Origin: G963704535 sp963704535
Lineage (GTDB): Bacteria; Chloroflexota; Chloroflexia; Chloroflexales; Roseiflexaceae
Length of the DNA stretch: 64,000 nt
Reading direction: 5' to 3'
NCBI GenBank assembly: GCA_963704535.1
Contig: OY969916.1
Coordinates: 8,866,001-8,930,000 of the forward strand
Position numbers and translations under genes: made by a program. The notes under the pieces are model-generated. The model worked only from the letters and a program-made list of their open reading frames with translations, was not told the origin of the DNA and searched no databases. Shown here piece by piece: positions 36,755 through 44,592 of this stretch (its first letter is position 1; every line of letters begins with the position of its first letter).

Positions 36755-37495
36755 CTAACGCGAGCCGCTTAACCGCAGGCGTTCCATGAACGCGCTATGC
36801 TCATCGGAGCCGATGCCCTGCTGAAGCGCCGCCAGGACCTTGGCTAGGTCGTCGGCCAGGAGCGCGGGCACGTGCAACCACAGGCCGGGCAAGACCTCGC
36901 TGCGCAGCACCCCAGTGGCGTCCGGCTCCAGCGGCTGATACTCGCCCTCTCGTAGCGCCCACCAGTCGATCCGCCGATCGTAGATCTGCCAGACGATGTA
37001 CTCGCGCACGCCGTTGCGCCAGTAGACCTTGCGCTTGGTCGTCGTACCGTAGGAGGCGCTGCTGGCGGCGACCTCGGCGATGAGTTCAGGGGCGCCTTCG
37101 ACATAATCGTCGGCGCTCACGCGTGAGGCCCCACCCTTGGCAGGCTCGATACGGATCATCACATCAGGTTGAGGTTCGTTATCCGGGTCAAGGCGTAGTG
37201 TGCCATTATCCGCGACTATAACTCCAGGAGTTGCGGCGCAATAAACACCAGCCCACGTGACCAGATGGGCGTGCGGTTGAGCATGCACATTGATGCGGAC
37301 TGGTGAACCTATATACACCACTCCCTCGATTAACTCGGCCTTCTTCAACCAGGGCATCGCATCGTAACGACGCTCAAACTCGGCCCGTGTCAGGTGGTCA
37401 CCATTTTCAAGCGGCGGGACTGCGGGAAGATTCAGTATCTCCGAACTCGTGAGAGCCTGGTCCGCGCCAATGTTGGGGATCATTTTAGCTGCCAT
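36755..37495 (-). CDS. Uma2-family (DUF820) PD-(D/E)XK protein
   Basis: 246 aa. Central strands carry the restriction-fold acids: TLRLDPDNEPQPDVMI and PELIAEVAASSASYGTTTKRKVYWRNGVREYIVW. This is the Uma2 pattern common in Cyanobacteria, Chloroflexota and Deinococcota, where these genes multiply to large numbers. Function is unproven. Acidic C-terminus with ALLADDLAKVLAALQQG, of which a copy fragment survives at 33292. Divergent from hisS. Confidence 0.9.
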   Translation of the reverse strand: MAAKMIPNIGADQALTSSEILNLPAVPPLENGDHLTRAEFERRYDAMPWLKKAELIEGVVYIGSPVRINVHAQPHAHLVTWAGVYCAATPGVIVADNGTLRLDPDNEPQPDVMIRIEPAKGGASRVSADDYVEGAPELIAEVAASSASYGTTTKRKVYWRNGVREYIVWQIYDRRIDWWALREGEYQPLEPDATGVLRSEVLPGLWLHVPALLADDLAKVLAALQQGIGSDEHSAFMERLRLSGSR

Positions 37496-37614
37496 AATAA
37501 CTCACCTCCGGCCGTCTTGAGAGCGCGCGGCGATGGTATTATACAGCACAGCGGCCGAAAGTGAGGTGTGGTATCATAACGCCACATTCTTCGTTCGACA
37601 GAGGCAAGGGGCGT

Positions 37615-38925
37615 ATGAGCAACAAACCCCAGACGATGAAGGGCATGCGCGATCATCTGCCGGAGGCGATGATTTTGCGACAGTATATCCTCAATACGCT
37701 GGTGAGCGTGTTCGAGCGCTACGGCTTCGAGCCGCTCCAGACGCCGATCGTGGAGTACGCCGAGACGCTGGAGGGCAAGATCGGCGAGGATGAGAAGCTG
37801 ATCTACCGCTTCGAGGATCACGGCGGGCGCAAGGTGGCGCTGCGCTACGACCAGACTGTGCCGCTGGCGCGGGTGGTCGCGCAGCACCAGGCCAAGTTGA
37901 CGCTGCCGTGGCGGCGCTACGCGATCGGCCAATCGTACCGGGGCGAGCGCCCGGCGCGTGGGCGCTACCGCGAGTTCTGGCAGGCCGACGTCGACATTAT
38001 CGGGTCGTCCTCGCCGCTCGCTGACGCCGAGATTGTTGCGGTCCTGACCGATTCGCTGGCGGCGCTGGGCTTCAGCGGCTTCAGGACGCTGCTGAACCAT
38101 CGCCAGGTGCTGGGCGGGATCGCGCGGGTGGCGGGACTAGGCGACGCCGCGGCCGCCGAGGTCTACCGGGCGATCGACAAGCTCGACAAGATCGGGGTGG
38201 ACGGGGTGCGCGAGGAGCTGCTAAAAAGCGGCGTCGGCTCCGAGGCGGCCGGGCGCATCCTCGATATGGCCGGGCTCCAGGGCGCGCCGGGGGAGGTGCT
38301 GGAGGAGCTTTCACAGCAGCTTGCCGGCGACGAGCGCGCCCAAGTTGCGCTGGAGAACCTGCGGGCGATCATCGACCGCCTCCAGCAGATGGGCGTCCCA
38401 GCGGCGGCCTACGCCGTCGCGCCGCGCCTGGCGCGTGGGCTGTCGTACTACACCGGCGTGGTGTTCGAGAGCGTGATCGAGACGCCGCCGATGGGCTCGC
38501 TGCTCGGCGGCGGCCGCTACGACGAGCTGATCGGGGCCTTCGCCGGGCGGCCGATCCCGACGGTCGGGCTGGCGTTCGGGATCGAGCGGCTGCACGACGT
38601 GATGGAGGAGCTGGGTCTGGGGCCGAGCGAGCGGACGATCGCCGAGGTGTTCGTGACGATCTTCGGCGACGAGCTGGCGGGTGCGAGCCTGGGGCTGGCG
38701 CGCGAGCTGCGCGCGGCGGGCCTCAAGGTCGAGACTGCGCTGGACTCGCGCGAGAAGCTTGGCAAGCAGTTTCAGTACGCCGACCGCAAGCGGATTCCGC
38801 TCGCGCTGGTGATCGGCCCCGACGAGCTGGCGCGCGGCGAGGTGGTGATCAAGGATCTGCGGAGCGGGGAGCAGCGCAGCGTCGCACGGGAAGCGGTGGC
38901 CGGGGCGGTGCGCGGGGATGGCTAA
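37615..38925 (+). CDS. hisS: Histidyl-tRNA synthetase
   Basis: 436 aa. Class II synthetase. Motif 1 region RYGFEPLQTPIVEYAETL, motif 2 YRGERPARGRYREFWQADVDIIG, the histidine A-like LARGLSYYTGVVFE and motif 3 PTVGLAFGIERL, followed by the anticodon-binding domain (FVTIFGDEL...KQFQYADRKRIP). Start at 37615 has AAGGGG upstream; the longer in-frame start lacks a ribosome site. The insertion-domain sequence between motifs 2 and 3 resembles the longer helical insert seen in some bacterial HisS. Confidence 0.96.
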   Translation: MSNKPQTMKGMRDHLPEAMILRQYILNTLVSVFERYGFEPLQTPIVEYAETLEGKIGEDEKLIYRFEDHGGRKVALRYDQTVPLARVVAQHQAKLTLPWRRYAIGQSYRGERPARGRYREFWQADVDIIGSSSPLADAEIVAVLTDSLAALGFSGFRTLLNHRQVLGGIARVAGLGDAAAAEVYRAIDKLDKIGVDGVREELLKSGVGSEAAGRILDMAGLQGAPGEVLEELSQQLAGDERAQVALENLRAIIDRLQQMGVPAAAYAVAPRLARGLSYYTGVVFESVIETPPMGSLLGGGRYDELIGAFAGRPIPTVGLAFGIERLHDVMEELGLGPSERTIAEVFVTIFGDELAGASLGLARELRAAGLKVETALDSREKLGKQFQYADRKRIPLALVIGPDELARGEVVIKDLRSGEQRSVAREAVAGAVRGDG

Positions 38926-38930
38926 AGGCT

Positions 38931-39032
38931 AAGAGATTGTCTGAAAAGGGGGAGTTTGAGGGGGGCAGCCCCCTCAAGACCCCTGTCCACCACAGATTGC
39001 GGGGGAGACAACGACCTTTCAGACAGCCTCTA
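38931..39032. repeat. Inverted-repeat element, type A (full length)
   Basis: Ends AAGAGATTGTCTGAAAAGG and (reversed) TAGAGGCTGTCTGAAAGG; core GTTTGAGGGGGGCAGCCCCCTCAAG. It starts 6 bp after the hisS stop and is followed directly by a heptamer array. Confidence 0.8.
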
Positions 39033-39033
39033 A

Positions 39034-39098
39034 TGGAGATGAGAGATTGGAGATTGTAAGACCTACTCAATCTCCAATCTCCAATCTCCAATCTCTAT
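39034..39098. repeat. CAATCTC heptamer arrays in inverted pair
   Basis: TGGAGATGAGAGATTGGAGA (left) faces four CAATCTC units (39068-39095). The same words occur at 47596-47652 and at 63188-63208. Confidence 0.78.
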
Positions 39099-39116
39099 GA
39101 TCGCAGAGGTGAAACT

Positions 39117-39755
39117 ATGACAGAGCCACTCATAGAACAGCGGGTGGGACAGTTTCTCGACGAGCTTGCCAGCGGCGCGCCCACGCCGGGCGGCGGCAGC
39201 GTCGCCGCGTTGAGCGGGGCGATGGCCGCCGGGCTGATCACGATGGTCTGCGACCTGACGATCGGCAAGCAGCAGTATGCCGAGTTCGAGGCCGAAGCGC
39301 GCGAGCTGCGCGCGCAGGCCGAGCCCGTGCGGGCCGAGCTACAAAGGCTGGCGCAGGCCGACGTGGAGGTCTTCAACCATCTGATGGCCGCCTATAAGCT
39401 GCCGCGTACGACCGAGGCCGACACGGCCAGCCGTAGGGCCGCGATTCAGAAGGTGACGCGCCAGGCGACCGAGGTGCCGCTGCGGGTCGCGCGCACCGCC
39501 ACGGCGCTGCTGGAGCTGTGCGCTCCGCTGGCGCGCCACGGCAACCGCAACGCCGTCAGCGATATCGGCGTCGCGGCGCTGCTGATCCAGGCCACGGTGC
39601 CGGCGGCGCTGCTGAACGTCGAGATCAACCTGGGCGTGCTGGAGGACCAGATCTTCGTGCGCCAGGTGCGTGCCCAGCTTGAGGATCTGACGATCGGGCT
39701 GGCCGAGGAGGTCGAGGGGGTGCTGGCCTTGGTGCGGAAGCGGATCGCGGGATGA
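39117..39755 (+). CDS. Cyclodeaminase/cyclohydrolase family protein (FTCD_C domain)
   Basis: 212 aa, all-helical. Family pattern: FLDELASGAPTPGGGSVAALSGAMAAGL, then MVCDLTIGKQQY, and the C-terminal NAVSDIGVAALLIQATVPAALLNVEINL. Homologues act as formiminotetrahydrofolate cyclodeaminase or methenyltetrahydrofolate cyclohydrolase in one-carbon metabolism. Length fits the stand-alone enzyme. The upstream gap is entirely repeats; GAGGTG precedes the ATG. Confidence 0.9.
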   Translation: MTEPLIEQRVGQFLDELASGAPTPGGGSVAALSGAMAAGLITMVCDLTIGKQQYAEFEAEARELRAQAEPVRAELQRLAQADVEVFNHLMAAYKLPRTTEADTASRRAAIQKVTRQATEVPLRVARTATALLELCAPLARHGNRNAVSDIGVAALLIQATVPAALLNVEINLGVLEDQIFVRQVRAQLEDLTIGLAEEVEGVLALVRKRIAG

Positions 39756-39771
39756 CGCCTCGTAAGAGTAG

Positions 39772-39834
39772 GTGTTACGTGTTGCGTGTTGCGTGTTACG
39801 TGGCGCCGACTCACGCAACACGCAACACGCAACA
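39772..39834. repeat. GTGTTGC heptamer arrays in inverted pair
   Basis: GTGTTAC GTGTTGC GTGTTGC GTGTTAC faces GCAACAC units (39812-39834), then GCCTGGCTC. Near copy of the array inside 29091-29217, including the GCCTGGCTC tag. Confidence 0.75.
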
Positions 39835-39865
39835 TCGGCCTGGCTCGTTCAGAAACCAATAGCAC

Positions 39866-40718
39866 TCACACACCGCTGAAGGCGCTGAACCCGCCATCGA
39901 CCGGCACGACGACGCCGTTGACGAAGCTGGCGCCGGGGCCGCAGAGCCAGACCAGCGTGCCGACCAGCTCGGCCGGCTCCCCGAAGCGACCGGCCGGCGT
40001 GTGGCCGACGATCGTCTGGCCCCGCGCGGTCAAGCTGCCGTCCTGATTGAGCAGCAGCGACCGATTCTGCTCGCCGATAAAAAACCCCGGCGCGATCGCG
40101 TTCACGCGCATGCCGGCCCCATACGAGCGCGCCAGTTCGACCGCCAGCCAGCGGGTGAAGTTCTCGACGGCGGCCTTGGCGGCCGAGTAGCCGACCACAC
40201 GGGTGATCGCCCGCTGCGAGGCCATCGAGGAGATGTTGACGATGCAGCCACGCGCCGGTTGTCCTTCCCCCGACGCGTCTCGCACCATCGCGGCGCCAAA
40301 CACCTGGCTCGGCAGTAGCGTGCCGACGAAGTTGAGGTCGAAGACCTGCCGGAACGCCTCGGTTGGGAGATCGAAGACCGCCGCGCCTTCCGGCAAGGTG
40401 GCTGCCGGCAGATTGCCGCCGGCGGCGTTGACCAGGATGTCGATCCGGCCCCAGCGCGCCAGGGCTGCCTCGCGCGCCGCCTCAAGCTGCGCCCGGTCGA
40501 GCACGTCGGCTGGGAGCGCAAGCGCAGCCCCACCGCCCGCCACGATTCTCAGCGGCCACGCTCTCGGCCTGGGCCTGGCGCCGGCCGAGGACGCCGATCC
40601 TGGCACCGGCCCCGGCCAGGCCGCGCGCGATCGCCCCGCCCAGCACCCCGGTCCCGCCGGTGACAATCGCGACCTGGCCGTCGAGGCTGAAGAGCCGGGT
40701 CAAGAGTTGATCAGGCAT
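39866..40718 (-). CDS. SDR-family oxidoreductase, probably D-mannonate oxidoreductase (UxuB-like), frameshifted
   Basis: About 283 aa after joining. N-terminal Rossmann loop VAIVTGGTGVLGGAIARGLA, catalytic Ser in NISSMASQ, catalytic Tyr-x3-Lys in VVGYSAAKAAVENF. INAIAPGFFIGEQNRSLLLNQ resembles the GFF(I/L)TEQNR phrase of SDR-type mannonate oxidoreductase/fructuronate reductase, which interconverts D-mannonate and D-fructuronate. Ends with VVPVDGGFSAFSGV. One frameshift near 40545-40560 separates GRRQAQAESVA from GGGAALALPADVLD. Last gene of a leftward cluster with LarA-type and sugar-isomerase genes. Confidence 0.85.
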
Positions 40719-40739
40719 GCGCTGTTCCTCCCGCGATGC

Positions 40740-40803
40740 GTGAAACGTGAAACGTGAAACGTGATGGGTGATGTGTGAAACTGCCGACCACCGACCACTG
40801 ACC
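40740..40803. repeat. GTGAAAC and CCGACCA heptamer arrays
   Basis: Three GTGAAAC units from 40740 with a degenerate tail, then two to three CCGACCA-type units (40784-40803). Confidence 0.7.
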
Positions 40804-40805
40804 GT

Positions 40806-40905
40806 AGCAGGCGGCCACGGAGGGCCTGCCCTACAGGGTTCTTGGTGCTTCGGAGTTCGGTGGCGGGGCGAACACGAGGTTCGCCCTTACGTGCTCTGGC
40901 TCTCT
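40806..40905. repeat. Palindromic repeat module (GGGCCTGCCC / GGCGAAC..GTTCGCC)
   Basis: GGCGGCCACGGAGGGCCTGC then CTACAGG and the hairpin GGCGAACACGAGGTTCGCCC followed by TTACGTG. The same two modules recur in the 46022-46160 cluster in another order, so this is a mobile or recombining REP-like repeat. Confidence 0.7.
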
Positions 40906-40935
40906 TCTTGGTTCTCACTCCACTGACCGCTCGCG

Positions 40936-40967
40936 TCCATCCTCCATCCTCTATCCTCCATCCTCAG
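40936..40967. repeat. CATCCTC heptamer array
   Basis: Four units of CATCCTC (one TATCCTC). The 40719-41000 gap holds only this and the neighbouring repeats. Confidence 0.75.
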
Positions 40968-41000
40968 TTACCCCCCTCTCCCTCTCTCCCCCTCTTCTTA

Positions 41001-41837
41001 TTAGGCGATGATGACGGCCAGCGGATCGAGCAGGCGGCGCAGGGCGCGGACGGCGGTACGCATGCCGGCCTCGCCGCTGAAGCCGCCGGAAGGGCCGGCG
41101 ACCTGGAGGTGCGGCTCAAGCGTCAGGAAGCCGCGGTAGCCGCGCCCGACCAGGGCCGTGAGCAGGGCCGGGACCTCGCCGTCGCCCTCGCCGGCCGGCC
41201 GGACGCCGCCGTCGGCGAAGACCGCGTCTTTGATGTGAATGTGGGTCGTATAATCGGCCAGCAGCGGCCAGCCCTCGGCCATCGGGCGCACGCCGACCTG
41301 CACGAAGTTGGCCGGGTCGAAGGCCATCCGCAGCGCCGGCGTGTCGATCTGCTCCAGCAGGTCGCGGCAGCGCACGGCGGTGTCGCCGTAGATGTCCTTC
41401 TCGTTCTCGTGAACCAGCGTGACCCCGGCCCGTTCGGCCCGCTCGACCAGCAGCCGCATGCGGGCCAGCACCTCCTCGCGCTGGCCCTCGGCCTGGCCGG
41501 GTGCGACGTAGAAGGAGAACACGCGGATGAGCCGCGTGCCGAGCGCCTCGGCGGCGACGATCGCCCGTTCGAGGCGCTCGATCTCAAACGCTGGTGGCTG
41601 GTCGAGCGAGGATTTGCCGATCGGGCTGCCGATGGCCGAGACGCCGAAGCCGCGCTCGCGCAGCAGCGCCCCGGCCCGCGCAAGCTGCCCGGCGTCGAGG
41701 TCAAGCACGTTGCGGCCCCAGGCGCCGCGCAGCTCCAAGTGCCGGATGCCCTCGGACGCCAGCACGTCGAGCTGGGTCGCTAGGTCGGCGTCGATCTCAT
41801 CGCCAAAGGCGCTGAGTGTAAAGAGTGGCTCTGGCAT
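41001..41837 (-). CDS. Sugar phosphate isomerase/epimerase-like TIM-barrel protein
   Basis: 278 aa. AP_endonuc_2-type (xylose-isomerase-like) barrel: FTLSAFGDEIDADLATQLDVL, HLELRGAWGRNVLDL, VTLVHENEKDIYGD (metal Glu), LRMAFDPANFVQVG (Asp), HIHIKDAVFADGG (His) and GFLTLEPHL (Glu). These give the divalent-metal site of the family. Members are epimerases or isomerases of sugars and inositols, or dehydratases. Second gene of the leftward sugar-acid cluster, between the LarA gene and the SDR. Start at 41837. Confidence 0.88.
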   Translation of the reverse strand: MPEPLFTLSAFGDEIDADLATQLDVLASEGIRHLELRGAWGRNVLDLDAGQLARAGALLRERGFGVSAIGSPIGKSSLDQPPAFEIERLERAIVAAEALGTRLIRVFSFYVAPGQAEGQREEVLARMRLLVERAERAGVTLVHENEKDIYGDTAVRCRDLLEQIDTPALRMAFDPANFVQVGVRPMAEGWPLLADYTTHIHIKDAVFADGGVRPAGEGDGEVPALLTALVGRGYRGFLTLEPHLQVAGPSGGFSGEAGMRTAVRALRRLLDPLAVIIA

Positions 41838-41855
41838 AAGTCTCCATTTACGATT

Positions 41856-42002
41856 TAAGTGATGCATGATGCATGATGCGTGAAACGTGAAACGTGATGA
41901 GTGGTGCGTGCGTCATCTTGTCATCTTGTCATCTTGTCAGTTCTCGCGTAGGTGGTGCGTGCGTCATCTTGTCATCTTGTCATCTTGTCAGTTCTCGCGT
42001 AG
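41856..42002. repeat. Mixed word arrays and 51-bp tandem duplication at the larA 3' end
   Basis: GATGCATGATGCATGATGCG, GTGAAAC units and CATCTTGT octamers. A 51-bp unit (41901-41951) is repeated exactly at 41952-42002. The second copy contains the last codons and stop of the LarA gene (ARREN* region; CAGTTCTCGCGTAG on the plus strand), so the first copy is an extra gene tail. Confidence 0.8.
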
Positions 42003-43250
42003 GCGGTAAAGCATCTCGCCGGCCTTGGGGATCAGCAGGATGCCCTCGTGCTCGCGACCGGCCCATTCGCCTGGGTTGATCGTCGCCGGGTCGCGGTAGC
42101 CGAGGTTGTGGGCGGCGCAGCGGTCGGGCGGGATGGCGGTGGCCAGGGTGACGCGGATGCGGGGCCGCTCGCCGCCGGCCTGGTCGTAGCTCCCGGCGCC
42201 GCGCAGGTGCGTGCTGTGGGCCAGGATGCCGCCGGGGTAGTGGCCGAAACGGTCCCACTGGCCCGTGAAGTAGTCGCGCACGTGGTAGCCGATCTCGGCC
42301 AGCAGCGGCCCGTGAGTATAGCTGAACTCGTTGATGTGCGGCGCGTAGATGATCACCTCGCCGCCGTCGGCCACCACCGGCTCGATCTTGTACATGCCCT
42401 TGGCGGCGGTCCAGATATCGTCGTACATTTGCGGCATCACCGAGAGCACCTGCTGAAACGGCCGCTCGACATAGGTGATGTGCAATTGCGCCGATAGGCC
42501 GGCGGCGGCGGCCCAGGCCGCGTCGGGCGTATCGATGTATAGGCCGGCCAGCCGGTTGGTGCCCGGCGCGACGACCAGGGCCAAGCACAGCTTGGGCGTC
42601 GGCACCAGCGCGGCGGCCCGGTCGATCAGCCGGCGCACCGGCGTGATGCCGGGCGTGCCGATGATCGCGTAGCTAGTGATCAGCGCGCCCAGCCAGTGCG
42701 ACAGGTCGATCACCTCCGGCCCGCTGACGCCGGGGAATAGGTACTTGTTGCCGCCGGAGAACCCGACGACCTCGTGTGGGAAGACCGGGCCGCAGATGAT
42801 CAGCCGGTCGTACTCGATGACCTTGCGGTTGATCCGCACGGCGACATCGCGCCGGAGTAGGCCGCCGCTGATCTGGCCCACCGCATCGGCGGAGATCGTG
42901 CCCAGGGTGATGAAGGTCGCCGGGTCGGCCCACTCGTGGTTGAACACCCGCACGCCGGCGAAGTCAGTGGCCCACTGCTCGGGCCGCACGCCGAGCAGCC
43001 GCTCGATCTGCTGCGGCGACATCGGCTGGTGCGTGCCCAGGGCGATCAGCACGTCGAGCGCGGCGACGTGCTCGGCCAGCGCATGGTGCAGCAGGCGAAA
43101 CATCTGCGGGATGGGGGCGGTGCGGGTGCCGTCGGGGACGATCAGCAGCACGCGCCGGCCGCTCAGGTCGTGCTGCGCCAGCGCCGCTGCGGTCAGCTCG
43201 GCGATCTCGGCGTCTGAAAGCAGGCGATCGGTAAAGCCAAGGGCGTGCAT
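41988..43250 (-). CDS. LarA-family nickel-pincer-dependent racemase/epimerase
   Basis: 420 aa. LarA racemises 2-hydroxyacids by hydride transfer using the nickel-pincer nucleotide (NPN) cofactor. Family positions are visible: PDGTRTAPI, ALGTHQPMS (active-site His), HEVVGFSGGNKYLFPGVSG (His plus the Lys that binds NPN). Homologues include lactate, malate and hydroxyglutarate racemases and a D-gluconate 2-epimerase. The neighbouring UxuB-like SDR and sugar isomerase favour a sugar-acid substrate (inference). No larB, larC or larE cofactor genes are in the window. Last codons lie inside a 51-bp repeat. Confidence 0.88.
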   Translation of the reverse strand: MHALGFTDRLLSDAEIAELTAAALAQHDLSGRRVLLIVPDGTRTAPIPQMFRLLHHALAEHVAALDVLIALGTHQPMSPQQIERLLGVRPEQWATDFAGVRVFNHEWADPATFITLGTISADAVGQISGGLLRRDVAVRINRKVIEYDRLIICGPVFPHEVVGFSGGNKYLFPGVSGPEVIDLSHWLGALITSYAIIGTPGITPVRRLIDRAAALVPTPKLCLALVVAPGTNRLAGLYIDTPDAAWAAAAGLSAQLHITYVERPFQQVLSVMPQMYDDIWTAAKGMYKIEPVVADGGEVIIYAPHINEFSYTHGPLLAEIGYHVRDYFTGQWDRFGHYPGGILAHSTHLRGAGSYDQAGGERPRIRVTLATAIPPDRCAAHNLGYRDPATINPGEWAGREHEGILLIPKAGEMLYRLREN

Positions 43251-43276
43251 ATGCTTGTTCCTCTCAGGGTGGCCTC

Positions 43277-43380
43277 AGAGGCTGTCTCAAAAGGTTTGCG
43301 CTTTACTCGCAATCTGTGATGAAAAAGGGGATCTTGAGGGGGCAGGTCCCCTCAAACTCCCCCTTTTCGACAGTCCCTCA
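43277..43380. repeat. Inverted-repeat element, type A (full length)
   Basis: Ends AGAGGCTGTCTCAAAAGG and (reversed) GAGGGACTGTCGAAAAGGG; core ATCTTGAGGGGGCAGGTCCCCTCAAAC. Its right end overlaps the stop codon of the Gfo/Idh/MocA gene (43378-43380). Confidence 0.8.
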
Positions 43381-44481
43381 ACGTCCGGCGCGCAGGTTGG
43401 CCAGGAGGGCGGTGTATGCGGCGCGGTCGAGCGGCAGGGTAACAGGGCGTTCCAGGTGGCTTGAGAGCGTGATCGCGTTGGCCAGCTCAAGCGACATCAG
43501 GCCGTCGGCGCCGTCGGCGCGCGGCTTGCCACCAGCGCGAATCGCCTGCGCGAGATCGCGATAGACCGCGAGATGATCGCCGCCGGTCGTCGGCAGGTCC
43601 ACCTGCTCGACGCTCACGTCGGGTTGAGCGAACAGCTCAGGGCTGGTCTGCCGAAACTCACTCAGCGCCGGCGCGAAGTGGTAGACGGTCAACTGGCCGC
43701 CCTTGATCTCAAGCGCGGCCCGGTCGCCAACGACTTGGAGCTGCTGCTTCAGCCCGGCTTCGACGGTGCTGATGTGCAGGTAGCCGGGGGCGCCGTTAGG
43801 GTACTCAAGCATAGCCTGGGCGGTGTCCTCGGTCTCGATCGCGTGGCGGAACGTGCGCGTCCAGCCCCAGACGCGGGCCGGCATCCCGGCCAGGTGGCAG
43901 AGCAGGTCGAGCGTATGCGGGGCCTGGTTCAGCAGCACGCCACCACCCTCGCCGGCCCAGGTGCCGCGCCAACTGGCCGAGCGGTAGTAGGTGGCCGTGC
44001 GGAACCAAGGCTCGACGCACAGCACGCGCACCAACTCGCCCAGCGCGCCGGACTGGATCAGCTCGTGGGCGTGCTCGATCAGCGGGCGGAAACGCTGCTG
44101 GAAATTGACAGCCAGGATGCGCCCGGCCGCCTCCGCTGCCGCGATCATGGTGTCGGCCTCGGCAGCCTCGACGGCGATCGGCTTCTCGACCAGGACATGC
44201 GCGCCGGCGGCGAAGCAATCCTGGGCCAGCGGGGCGTGGAACGGGTGCGGCGCGCAGATCACTGCCACGTCCGGGCGCAGCTCGGCCAGCGCGGCCCGGT
44301 GGTCGGCGAAGAACGGGCAGCCGACCTCGGCGGCGCGGGCGGCGCCGCGCTCGACGTCGATGTCGGCCATACCGGCGACCTGGGCATCCGGCATCTGGGC
44401 CAGCGCGGCCAGGTGCGTCGGCACGATGCTGGCGGCACAGCCGATGATGATGTAGCGGAGCGTGGAGGGTCCGGGGGCCAT
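43378..44481 (-). CDS. Gfo/Idh/MocA-family oxidoreductase
   Basis: 367 aa. N-terminal NAD(P) fold: YIIIGCAASIVPTHLAALAQMPDAQVAGMADID, then VAVICAPHPFHAPLAQDCFAAGAHVLVEKPIA (EKP motif with catalytic Lys), NFQQRFRPL, and the GGGVLLNQAPHTLDLLCHL region with catalytic His. The substrate is probably a sugar, inositol or sugar acid. First gene of a leftward cluster: this, LarA, TIM-barrel isomerase, SDR. AAAGGTGAG precedes the ATG at 44481. An A-type repeat separates it from larA. Confidence 0.92.
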   Translation of the reverse strand: MAPGPSTLRYIIIGCAASIVPTHLAALAQMPDAQVAGMADIDVERGAARAAEVGCPFFADHRAALAELRPDVAVICAPHPFHAPLAQDCFAAGAHVLVEKPIAVEAAEADTMIAAAEAAGRILAVNFQQRFRPLIEHAHELIQSGALGELVRVLCVEPWFRTATYYRSASWRGTWAGEGGGVLLNQAPHTLDLLCHLAGMPARVWGWTRTFRHAIETEDTAQAMLEYPNGAPGYLHISTVEAGLKQQLQVVGDRAALEIKGGQLTVYHFAPALSEFRQTSPELFAQPDVSVEQVDLPTTGGDHLAVYRDLAQAIRAGGKPRADGADGLMSLELANAITLSSHLERPVTLPLDRAAYTALLANLRAGR

Positions 44482-44592
44482 AAGCTCACCTTTCAACAGG
44501 TGTCTACGGGGCCAGGGCGGAATCAGACGAGTGCTACGGGGCGTGCTGGCGTGTAGGCGATGGGCGGATTTTCGCTGATATTGGGGAGAATG

